From: Mesotaenium endlicherianum
Lineage: Eukaryota; Streptophyta; Zygnematophyceae; Zygnematales; Mesotaeniaceae
Length of the DNA: 29,293 nucleotides
Direction: 5' to 3'
Assembly (NCBI GenBank): GCA_009602735.1
Contig: WELA01010114.1
Location: 132,893-162,185 of the forward strand
In this document: one piece after another, positions 1 to 10,800 of the stretch
Numbering within the stretch: the stretch's first letter is position 1
How the letters are laid out: every line of letters begins with the position of its first letter
Translations under genes and position numbers: made by a program
Notes under the pieces: model-generated
What the model saw: only the letters and a program-made list of their open reading frames with translations
The model's database searches: none
Told to the model about the DNA's origin: nothing

Positions 1-524
1 GGGGGGGGGAGTCTTAGCAATAGAAAGGAACGCGCCACAGGCATGGCCGACATGCAACCGGCCATCCTGTCAGCAGTCACAGCGGCGCAAGCGCAGATGC
101 TCATGGCAAGCGACTTAGATAATAACACGGACTTGTCTGCATTTGCAGCTTGTTTGCTCGCCTTTAGCCTAAAAACACGTAGCTTGTCAGTCTGCAATAT
201 AGGTGCGGCAAGGACTAATCCTGCAACTGAGTCTTCTCCACCCAGCAACACGTCCCGCAAGCATCCCCCTCCGAGCTTTCTGTGAAACTCACGCTGTCAC
301 AACAGAGTCGGAAACTAAGCCTCAGAAAGGCAACAAAGGCCACCTTCTTATCGCGGGCCAACTGAGACCAGCTGGTCTGCAGCCGTGGCTGGCTCATAAT
401 ACAGCTACTGGAGAAGCACACACGCGGAGCAGCAGCATGCCTGTGGCTAGGAGGACATCCACAGGGAGAGATGAGCCCGAGGCTGGGCTGAGGCTGAGGC
501 TGAGGTGGATACGATGATGCTCAC
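1..524. other. Left edge: probable continuation of the PhyH/TPR gene, no exon assignable
   Basis: Exon 8 of the upstream minus-strand gene ends at 525 with a GTGAGC donor and no stop has been reached. The remaining 524 bases should therefore be intron, further exon or 3' UTR. Short open frames occur on both strands, but none shows a convincing acceptor joined to TPR-like sequence. A direct GCTGAG-type repeat lies at about 482-504. The window opens with a run of nine G. Confidence 0.4.
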
Positions 525-2318
525 CATTGCCATGAGGGTGAGCGCCAGCTCAGCATAGGCGGGTGGCCATCCAGGCGCCAACTGTGACACCATTCCACAA
601 GACGCAGACACGCCAATCCACACGTGCCCACGCATGCTACGGTTGAAGCCCTGGAGATGCCAGCTAAGCAGGTTTCACTCGAGTGCCATGGTCTAATGGC
701 TGAGCTGGCAAGGCGCATCCATGCAAGGCGCATCCATACATCTTTACATGTGAAGATCGTCCGATCAAATGCAATTAATGCACCTTTGGACCCGACACAA
801 AAGAGCAAAGAGTTCCAGCGCCTCCATGCATTGCTCTCTCTACACACACACAAACACACATACACGCACACACGCACACACATACACGCACAGACGCACG
901 CACACATCCAAGAAGAATGAGACACACGCGCGCTCCCACGTACTCTTGTGCATGGACATTCACAATTTCTCGGCACATGGAAAGATATTTGCACAGGGAG
1001 ATGCATGCACTCCAACATCCAGTTACAAATGACTCACACGCATGCATGCACACGCACGCGCACGCGTACGAGCGCACACACACACACACACACAAATACA
1101 CACACACGCACGCACAAACACACACACGTGCACACACACAGAGAGAGACAACTAAAACTGACACACAACACGCGCACATCCTCCCTTCCATGCAGCCGCA
1201 CACGCGCACACAGACCCGGCATCCCTGCAGTTTAGAGAGGCAGGCAGGGCCCAGGAGGTGGCAGGCTCGCAGGCGGGCAGGCAGGCAGGCGCGCACCTCA
1301 ATGGCACGCGTGAGGAAGCGCTCCCCGTCCTCCAGCAGGCACTTGCGGCCCGCGCGCCCCGCCAGCTGTCCTCGGGGCGCCTGCCTTACGCTGCACCTGC
1401 CCGCCTGCCCCAACCACCGCTCACTCCCCCCTCCATCCCTCAGCTGGGCTCCCTTAGCCACTTCACTTCACCCCCTGTTAGCCCCTATACACAGGTACTT
1501 TCACATGCACAAGTGAGTGAATAAATGCATATACATGCACTTCCATGTTTGTCCAGATGCATGTACGTGGTCAACCATGCACAGCTAATTCGTACCATTT
1601 GTTCGGACAAGCATTGCAGCAATACGAAAGCCGGCAGCGCTTCTGGCCACTGCACACATCCTGCGGCTGCAGCCGACGCACGCGCTCCTCCCGATGACAT
1701 CTTCACTTTCGCAGGGGCAAGGTGAGAGAGATGGTAGTAATGGACGAGATGCCAAATACATCTGCGAGGGAAAAAGAAGAGTATACAAGGGCGCAAATGG
1801 ACGATGGAATATGCATTGCCATTGATTGAAGCGGAACTGATCGACGGGGGGAGTCGACGTTCGTAACTGCGCCATCTGGAGCCCTGCAGAGGATTGGGCC
1901 ATGCGGCCACTGGTAATGGGACGAGGCAGAGGGGGCGAGGAAGAGAAGGCGCCACCTCGTAGAAGATGGAGAACGAGAGCGGGCGGAGCCCCGCCAGCTG
2001 GCGCAGCACCACGAGGGCCTCCTGCCAGCTGTCCTCTGCGCAACCACCCGGCCAGCAAGCCGGCCGCCAGGAGCCCGGCGCGGCAGTGCGACGTCAGGGG
2101 AGAACCGTCAACCCCGAAACGCCTCATGAGAGGAGAATGAATGAGCAGAATGAGCAGAATACGTCCCCCACAGTTGAAGTTGGCCCTCCTGCTGCTGCTG
2201 ACCTGCGAGGAAGCGGCGGGCTTCCACAGAGAGCGACCATGCGCGCACGTCGGCCGGGCTGGCATAGGCGCACGGGAACGGCAGCTTCAGCTCTTCGCCC
2301 TCCGCAGTTGCTGCCGCC

Positions 2319-2349
<31 letters not shown>

Positions 2350-5300
2350 AGAATGGCAATGGCGGCAGAGAGGGCACCGCCCAGTTGCCGGCCTGCGCTT
2401 TGGCTGCCTCGTCCTGCAGAGCCTCCAGAGCTGCCACCTGGTCGCCCCTGACAGGTGGCGGCCCCCTGGGAGCTTGCGCGGCAGCAGGCCATGCTCGATG
2501 ACGCCACATGGCGCGCACGACGTCGTCAGCTGAGGCAGCCCTGCGGGAGAGAAGGGGGACAACACGCGCAAGGCATCACATGACATCACATGACATCACA
2601 TGGCATCGCGTGTTATGACGGACGCAAAGATACTGCGGCGCGTCACAGTCAGCCCACTCCCGCAAGCCCACTCTGCGAGCTAGACAGGGATGAACCACGG
2701 AAGGGAGGCGCCACTTGCGCAGAAACTGCCCCTAGACAAACCGTTACGCCCTTATGTCACAGCACAGAAAAAGCCTCTGCAGGCCGCCCCAAGCACAGCT
2801 GGCAGAACAAAAAAAGGGAGGGAGAGCCAAGTCAATTTAGACCAGTAAAATGAATCAGTTCATATCACATCTCATCGAATCAAAGGAGGCAGCTAGGCAG
2901 ACAGACAGGAGGAGGAGCAGAGGCAGAGACAGCAGGAGGCGAGGTGGTTTTGAAAATGCCCACCACGTGAACCCATCGGGCTCGCCCTCTCCCTGCCTAC
3001 CATGTGCCGCTCCTGTGTTGCACTAGCATGAGCCCCAGAGCACAGCCCAGTTGCCCTTGAAAGTTTTTGGATGCTGGGAGAGGACAAAATGTGAAATGCG
3101 GTGATGCGCACCCCAGCTCTCTCCCCGAAGCCCTCTCTAACAGTAGCGCGCGTGTTTGCCCGTCGGCAACTGCCTCCTGACTACCGGACATAATAGACGG
3201 GTCTGCCCGAAGCAAGCAGGCAGGCAAGCAGGCAAGCAGGCAGGAGGCAGGCAGGCAGGCAGGAGGCAGGTAGGCAGGCAGGAGGCAGGCAGGCAGGCAG
3301 GAGGCAGGCAGGCAGGCAGGCCGTACTTGGGCAGCAGGGCTGAGGAGGCACTGCTGTCATCGCCGCAACCGCTGTCCCGGTTGGGCCGGAGGCGAGCGTG
3401 CAGGCGCCACGCGGGATGCACGGAGGCGTTGGGTGCGGGCGCGCTTGCCAGCCATGGATGCATCAGCAGCACGTCGCCCGCCGCCATCGCCACCTGCACG
3501 CGCGTGGGTGCCGCCATGTGGGGGGCCGCGGGAGCTCAGCAGCGAGAGTGAAGGGAGTGAGACGAGAGAGCCGCGGCAGGGACACAGCTGCGCCGGACGA
3601 AGCAGCGAGGGGGGCACGAGCAGTGCAGGGACTACTGGTATACTGTAACGAGCTTGCCCGTTGCCTCTAAGAGGCCTGCTCAGCCCCCCTGCTGTCCTTC
3701 AACCCTGAACTCTGAAGGCAGAAACATCCCACCCGGAGGCAGGGTTCCCCAGGCAGGGCACATCCAACCACTGCGTGACATCTGTGCCGCGGCTTTGCAG
3801 TCTGCCTGTGGTTGCCGCACCCCCGCACAACACGCGCAACAGCGTATAACAGGGAAGGAAGCTAGGGCAGCACTCGAACAAACAGAGCAAGTCCAAATCA
3901 GTCGGCCATTTCGGCTCACAGGCACGGGGGCAGGATAGAGGGGTTGGGCGGGTGGGGGCGGAGCCAGGTGGGGGTAGGAGTTGTGGTGGAGGGAGAGGGT
4001 GAGGAGACCTGCAGAGGGGCAGAAGCGGGAAGGGCAGAAGGAGGGGGCATACTCGTTGCCGCCTCTCCCTTCAGGGCGGCCTGCAGCCAGCTGGCAACCA
4101 GCCAGTGGCTGCGGGGATACACCGCAAGGCCACCTGACGAGGCCCCCAGGAGGTTGCTGGCTGCCCACCACCCACAGAATCGTACGGTGCTGTCCATGGT
4201 CTGTGAGCACGCCACTAGTCTGATGGCGCAAGCGCGCCACGTGGCACTCATGCATGCAGGCTTATGGCGCCATGCCTCTGGAGAGGTCCTCTAGAGGAGT
4301 GCAAGCATGCTGCAGCACCACCTGGAGCATGCGTGAGGGTGCAGCCCCCGGGGTCAGCGGATGGCGCTCCACCCCATCCCCGTGTTTTGTGTGACAATCA
4401 AGTTACACTCCGACAATCGAGTGCTTTGTGGAAGTCGCTACTTGGTAAGAAAAAGGCTCCAAACAATTCTAAGCTCCAGAGTCTCCAAGCCCTCCATCAA
4501 CTCATCCATCCACGCATTCTGAGACACGGCCCGTCTTGTCCTGTAACCAGTGTGACGTCGACGCCGTTCGGGCTGCGATGAGGTCACGCGGTGCCACGCC
4601 AACTACAACACAGTCAGGCACTTGCGACCTGGCAGGCTGTGGGGCCGCTTGCCACGTGGTTTCCATCTGTACGCTCTACTTTCAAGCAATCACTGCAACT
4701 CCCCTACCTTCTCCCAAGTCCACGCAAATGCTCCTTAGCGCACCGCACATGTGACACGCTTCAGTGACTTCCGGGGCTTCAGGGAGGGGCGAGAATGGTA
4801 GGAGGGGAGGACGAGGCAGAGCCAGCTGGCAGCTGAGGGTGGGGCAGGCCCACGCGCACACGCACCTGCCACGACCACGGTGAGGGCTTGCTGCGGAAGC
4901 AGCACTCCTCCATCCTCCCGAAACAAGAACCCCTCCACCTGGTCACCCAGATGCACACGAGCAGGTCACTCTCTTTAACTTTCTCTCGCCCTCTTCTTCT
5001 CTCCCTCTCTCAGTACCTATGCGTGTACAACCACACATTTTCATACCCGTGCATGTGCATTCCTGTTTGTATAGTTGCAAATATAGACAGACACACGGGC
5101 AGAATATGACAACTCTTAAGTTTTGCTGCAAGCAGCACAATATAACTGCAGGGCAGCAGCCTCTCGCTTGCATGGTGCAGGTGCAGTGGGGGGGGAAAGG
5201 AAACCAGGCGTGCGTGAGTAGGGTCAGGGTGCCCTCACGTGCCAGCTGGCGGACCACCACGGACTCGGGCAAGATGCTTCGTCCGAGCAGCCATGGCCGG

Positions 5301-5868
5301 GAGCTTGCTCAACCATGCCGCCCTCCAGCTCCCAGCCCTCGCTGCTGCAGCTGCCAAGGTGCTGCTCCAGCACACCCATCACTCCCTCCTTCCAGCTGTC
5401 TGCATCCCCACGGCCGCCGCTGCCGCTGCCGCTGCTGCTGCCGCTGCCTGTAGCTGAGAAGGAATTTTGCTCGCTTTGCAGCGCGGTTTGCAGCGCGGTC
5501 TGGAGCGCGGTCTGGAGCGCGGTCGGAGAGCTAGTTTCTTTCAGGAGAGCATACCCGTCGAAGTAGAGGGAAGCCTCCAGACGAGACTGCTGACCCTTGG
5601 CACCACTCACCCCCCCCTCCACTTTTCCCGTACCTTTGTCTTCCACACTCACAGCAGAAAGATATCGCGAGCTGCGTGCTGCTTGTGCGCTCGCATCATC
5701 CTTAGATGAGGAGTGTGAGAGAGTGGAGAGAGTGTGTGCTGGACGATAGAGCGCCCAAACCCGACCATGGTTGGTGGTGACTCTGAGCCTCGACGAGTTT
5801 TCTGAAGACAGGGAGAAGAAGGCGCGTGGTGCACTCTGAAGGATAGCAACGCTCCACGTGCACGACAT
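525..5868 (-). CDS. PhyH-like dioxygenase-fold protein with C-terminal TPR-like segment (8 exons, 3' end probably off window)
   Basis: Proposed exons, minus strand: 5868-5239, 4938-4866, 4160-4053, 3534-3327, 2540-2203, 2035-1956, 1365-1297, 581-525. All have GT-AG borders and matching phases, giving 521 codons with no stop, so the 3' end is not seen. The ATG at 5868 opens a Ser/Arg-rich, organelle-transit-like N-terminus. PhyH hallmarks follow: FDGYALLK in exon 1, WHVEG across exons 1/2, GGLAVYPRSH in exon 3 and GDVLLMHPWL plus PAWRLHARL in exon 4. Exon 5 carries Ser4-Ala10 encoded by a CAG-type repeat. Exons 6-8 resemble TPR helices (RAIELAPGWPPAYAELAL). PhyH enzymes are Fe(II)/2-oxoglutarate oxygenases with an HxD...H triad; here HxD reads HVE and the distal His position reads Ser, so activity is doubtful. 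Substrate is unknown. Exons 1-5 are well supported; 6-8 rest on phase and TPR likeness. The exon 2 acceptor has a weak pyrimidine tract. Confidence 0.66.
840..1140. repeat. Imperfect CA-rich microsatellite
   Basis: Two blocks, about 841-905 and 1061-1140, are dominated by CACACA with ACGC interruptions. They lie in the proposed intron between exons 7 and 8 of the PhyH/TPR gene. Long apparent open frames here on both strands are a by-product of the dinucleotide repeat. Confidence 0.85.
2317..2351. repeat. CAG/CTG triplet tract coding poly-alanine
   Basis: A CTG run followed by ATGATGATG on the plus strand reads on the minus strand as a TCA run and then GCA/GCG codons. This gives four Ser and ten Ala in exon 5 of the PhyH/TPR gene. 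The tract is in frame inside an exon with good splice borders. Confidence 0.8.
3208..3320. repeat. GCAG/GCAGGAG tandem repeat in intron 4
   Basis: About 110 bases of GCAGGCAGGCAGGAG-type units on the plus strand. The repeat starts just inside the intron that follows exon 4 of the PhyH-like gene, within about 10 bases of its proposed donor (GTACGG, next to 3327). The unit is essentially (CAGG)n with a GGAG interruption about every 20-27 bases. Confidence 0.85.
5474..5523. repeat. 12-nt tandem repeat coding (ALQT)n
   Basis: Four near-identical 12-base units (GCGGTCTGGAGC and variants) read on the minus strand as four ALQ(T/S) tetrapeptides in exon 1 of the PhyH-like gene. They sit just after the FDGY motif. 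The period is a multiple of three, so copy-number change would not break the frame. Confidence 0.8.
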
Positions 5869-7875
5869 TGCGGCTGGACTGATTTTTGTCTGGCTTGCAA
5901 AGAGGGCCAAGACATCTGAGGCCCAAGTCTGGATTGCTTCCAGGGAGCAAATAGGCTCTGTTAGCGCGAGTTACCACAACTCTTATCCGTTTTTTTCCCC
6001 TTCTTTTCTCCTGTTTTTCTCCTATTTTTTCTCTTGTTATTTCTTTGATTTTTCGTTTTCAGCCCCTTCAATTTCTAGGATTCTCTGGAAGGACCTTTGC
6101 TAAGGAGTAGGGCTGCCACGACTATACTAGGCTTTTCGACACCGCGAATACGGAGACACCGTCTTCACTCGAACAGGGCTATCTTCCTTCGTGGTGGACT
6201 ACAGAGTTGGGCAATACTTTTTTCTATCAGTGTCATTTCAACCACCTGCACACATCACAAGCACACAACACGAGAACCTCCAACAATTTGCTGGGCTTTC
6301 ACTGTAGGCTTTGTTTAAGAAGGCATAATGTTCGAAAGTCTCCACTCCTGAGAATGCGGTGCATTCATATCGAGGACTCCCTAGAGTTGTATAGAATTAT
6401 TCGACACACTGCTGCAATTATGCTGACAACCACATACATTTAGTCAGGACACACGTTGTATGGGAGAAGGTTCACCTGGGCAGATACCATTCCCACTTGT
6501 TCTTCCGCAAACTCAATACTGGACCTAATCTGAACACACCAGCAAACAGACAAGAGTCTGGGCAGTAAGCTGGGCCGTGAGCAGACAATTCATTGCTCCA
6601 GTAGACAGACCATTAAATCAAGGTGACATGCAAGATTGGTCCAACATCTATCACGAAATGGATGTTTGATAACAAACATGAAGACCATGAGTACCAAAAG
6701 GCCTCACCTCAGCAGGTTTCTTCTCAAGCTTGTTTTGCTCGAAGAGAGAACGAATCACCTTTCTGAGCAACGTTCACAGATTCAATGGTGCGGTGTCAGT
6801 TCAAGCTGCCTCTCAACTTGGCAGATGCAATTCTCGAAAAGCAAGCAGCAGAAGGCCGTATTTCTTCGCACCTGGCAGAGTCACATTCATGTTTCGACGG
6901 ATATCGCCCCGCCACCTGCCATTCGGAATCAGGAAGGTGCAGAGAAGGGCGTCACAATGCGAGACATAGATTTATATAGTCAGAACTCTATTCTACCCTC
7001 GAAGTTCGGAGGTTCAAGTTGATTTGGGCATAAAGGGGCAGAAAAATAAGAGCAGACGATTACCCTGTATAGAGCTCTGTACACATGGATTGCACGAGTG
7101 TGCAGTGCTGCTCTGGTTTTAGAGGACATCATGAAGATAACCTTACATGAATGGGCGCAAGAAGCTATAGAAGCCACAATTAATGTGCGACCGAGTCTTG
7201 CTTGTGACCGCTATGGGTCCATTTAAGCAATCCTTGCCGGATTTGAAATTAAAAAAATGATACGATCTGCAATCATGTGCCTGCGCGCTCACTGTAAGAA
7301 ATTGGGCTGTCTCGAAGTCACAGGTGTCATAGTCGTTCGACTACAGGTATGAACAGGTATAAATGCCCTTCGTGTTTCGAGTGCTTTCGAGCCCTCTCAA
7401 AAACTGCCCAAAATCAATATGGCGACCATGGGCCTTCACTGTATTCAAACAAAAGCATTTTTGTTTAAAGACACTCTGTCAACATTAAATTATCTTTCGT
7501 GTCAACCCTAGGAAGGCATAGCATAAATGTCTTTCAGCAATTGGTAATGTTTCAGCAATTGGTTGCACACTGCAGACATTCCAACACGAAGACGAAGTGG
7601 AAAGTCTATCCATGCAGATGCAATGCTGTACCTACACTAAATGATTAGCGGAACATGGACGCAAGGTTGCTCATATATTCCAAAGTAGTGCTACATCTCC
7701 TGCCAGAAGAAAAGACTAGTCAAATATGTAACAAGAGCTAAGCTATACTAAGCAGAACTAAAACCGACATTGGCAACACACGAATGTCATGAAATCATAT
7801 GAAACACACGTGTGAACAAGATGTGCACAGATGAGCAGATACTAGCGGTCTATATAGCGCCGCTTCCATCCCAAC
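5869..7875. other. Spacer between the PhyH-like gene and quinolinate synthase
   Basis: Both flanking genes run leftward, so this stretch should hold the 3' flank of the quinolinate synthase gene and the 5' flank of the PhyH-like gene. A strong T/C-rich tract on the plus strand (about 5988-6060, ending TTTTCAG) is GA-rich in the sense of the PhyH-like gene. The longest open frame (6636-7022, plus) begins at TTG, has no recognisable domain and its codons look random. No gene is called. Confidence 0.6.
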
Positions 7876-10800
7876 CTACGAGTTGCGGGTCAAAATGTCT
7901 TGTACAAGTTCTTCCGACAGATTCCCAGTTGTCTGCAAGAAGACACGGATAGCTATGAGTCAGCTCAGATACCCCAGGTAATACACGACCTGCACATACC
8001 TTTAACCCTAATCCAATATTGGACCATGATGCTTTTCATCAAAGTACTACAACCTGATACGATAAGCACATGCCATCAAATACCACAAAAAGTGGTCACA
8101 GCAATAGATGCTATGACAGAGCCACCCTTCCTAATATAAGTTGGCATAATGCTCAAGTACAGACTCCTCTTACAGCGCGGTTTCTCAAGCAAAGACTCCT
8201 AGGCAAAGAAGAACAGAAGTCTGCTAAACTAATACTAGTCAAAAGATTGCTATATCAAGACATTGTCACCATATCCTTCTTCAGTAAAGGACATCCGTAA
8301 CAACTTGATGTGGCACAAACAAGGCCCAGAGACCAATCTTAGTCAAGCTAAACATATGTATCAACACACACACACACACACAGAGAGACAAACACGCGCG
8401 CGCGCAGCCCCCGACTTGAGTGCCAACAGCCTGAGCGCCAACGGCAACAATCAATTCCCCGATCTTTGATCACAAGATTTGTAAACACAAAATGCATAAG
8501 CTTCCAAGATACAAGCATGGTCATAACACATTTGCTCATCCTCTGGTGCCAGTCCCAAGAAGTCCTCTCAGAAAAGAACCACAGACAGTCCAACAAGAAT
8601 CACAGGCCACGCAAATCTGACCTGGAAGTGCCGCATGTGCAGGATAGGGTCGCAGCCTATGTCAGCCACGGTTCTGCCTGCCACCTGGTGACTGAATGCG
8701 CGTGGCGCGTATGCATTCAGCAGAGGCTCACCACCACTGCCCGCGAGCTTTGCAACTCTCACCAATGCGTCGAGTGTGTTCATCTGCCACCAACACCATC
8801 CAAGCAGGAACAGGCTCAGAACATCCTGTCGTATAATTGTTCTATCTCAAATGGGAACTGTAGCAGCACCGATAAGCCTCGTGAAGGACCCGCAAATGCC
8901 CTTCATGGGCCAACCCAAGTCCAAACATGCGTAAAGTACAACCGGTACACCAATAGGAGGCTTCTTACTCGCTTCAAGGTTCGAGGTCAAGGCCTTGCCC
9001 TGCATGCATGCATCTGAAGAACGAGTGGAGCTGGACATTGAGAGATGGACACCGGAAGGCACGTCGTTACTAACCTTCATATAAGGGCACGATGCACAGC
9101 CCCCCGACACAGAGCACCCTTCGCCTCCCTGCACGCCTGGCACTATCGGAAGCTCTGAAAGGGCCGCCCCCGCGCCGCCGCCCAGGGAGGAGCTGGCGAT
9201 CCCCTCCTGATTGGTGGTTGCGATTGCCGAGCTACTGACGGGGAACACAACCTCCACCTCGACCTCGGCCGTAGAGCCTGCCTGGCGGGCGGCAGCGAGC
9301 TCCTTCCTGACCGCGTTCACAATGGATGTGATCATCCCGGACTCGGTGCCGAGCACAAACTTGAGCCGCTCGTCGAAGCCGCGGGCGAGCGCCTCGCGCG
9401 TGCGCGCCAGGATGAAGTCGAGGATGGTCTGCGTGGAGCCGACGGTGCCCATCCCGTGGACGCGGGCGTCCATGGCCAGGGCAAACATCTCGCCGGGGAC
9501 CTCAAAGTGGGCGGTGAGGTACGCGTCATTGTAGCCCTTCCTGACGCGCTCCACCACCTCACTGCCAAACAGGTCGTGCACGATGCACGTCCCCTCCTGC
9601 CCAAAGCCAGCGCCCACATGAAGCTGCTAAGATCAGCACTTGAACTAGAACCGCAGCATGGACACGGTACTTGTGCAGGGGTTTACCAAACTACGTGGAA
9701 TGATGGTGCAGGCACCAGCTTCTGGCAAGCATTGCTTGTAAGGAGTTACTTCTCTGTTAAGTTCGACAGCTCATTCCAGCTCCCGCTCAGCAAGCCTTCA
9801 GCCAGACTACAAGGAGCAATACAGAGCCTGCCTAGCACTGTAATTGAGCTGGTGCTTTCTTTTATCTTTTCAACATTTTTGAAAGGTCTTCCGCAACAGT
9901 TTAGTCAGATTCACCAGGCAGCCACCCTGCAGGAAAATAGAATGCCAGTAATTGTGGAGGACAATGATGACTGATTTGTTATATGTAAGAAAGTGTGAAA
10001 ACTATACATAACACTTTAATTGAACCCCGATCTTGAGATTCTGCTTCAAATGGGCCACTCAAACACATGCACAATTCTGGGTGGCGTATGAGAATGTCTG
10101 AAGGGAACCTGGAAGTAGTGGAGGCGGGGGAGCAGTGCAGCTATGCTGGCAGCTGTATGCCCCGGGTGAATTGCCTGCACCTCCTCGTCTGATTGCTCCG
10201 CGAGGCGGTTGAGCAGATCGACTAGGTTGCCCCCCATGTAGGTGTCAGGGCCGTACCACACATGAAGGTCAGGCACCTGGGCAAAGGCCTGTCACACAGC
10301 AACGCTCGCCTTTTCCCTGTGAGGTCTTAACATTAAAGGGATGTGCTAGGAGTGCGGCATGAAGACAACAAGACATCCATGAGCCTCTCATAAGACCTGA
10401 AAACTAGCCCGCCTGCCAACACCCTTATAATATGTGTATGTATACACATATATATACATATTTATATACGTAATTATATCACATATACATGTATGTGTAT
10501 ATATATGTATGTATACATATGTACATATAAACCATCTCGGAGCTGCAGCAGGCGTCTTGTTTATTTCCCAAATATGCACCTTGCCATTTTCCAGGAACAT
10601 AGACTTACTGGATAGAATCAACTGCCTAGGCTATACAAGCGCCGTGCTTTGCACCTTCATGTGCACAGATGCTTTTTCAGACCGTAAATCTTTGATGACC
10701 CCTCAAGATAAAAAATAAAGCAAAACTGCAGTCTAAAGCTATGTCTCCTCGCAAAAACAAAAGTCCGACAAGTGTTCTCCAAGTACCGTGACTGTCTGTA

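Noticed and set aside
775..1461. Long cysteine/valine-rich open frame on the minus strand and His/Thr-rich frames on the plus strand
   Set aside because: They are translations of the CA/GT microsatellite; only the 1365-1297 part has exon-like features, in the TPR series.
5869..5910. Longer PhyH-like start at 5910
   Set aside because: The codon is TTG; the first in-frame ATG is at 5868 and an upstream in-frame stop leaves no earlier ATG.
6636..7022. 128-codon open frame in the spacer
   Set aside because: It starts at TTG, has no domain resemblance, and no neighbouring exon-like sequence was found.
8940..9000. GGTTCGAGGTC resembling a tRNA T-loop
   Set aside because: No paired T-stem, anticodon arm or acceptor stem could be built around it.
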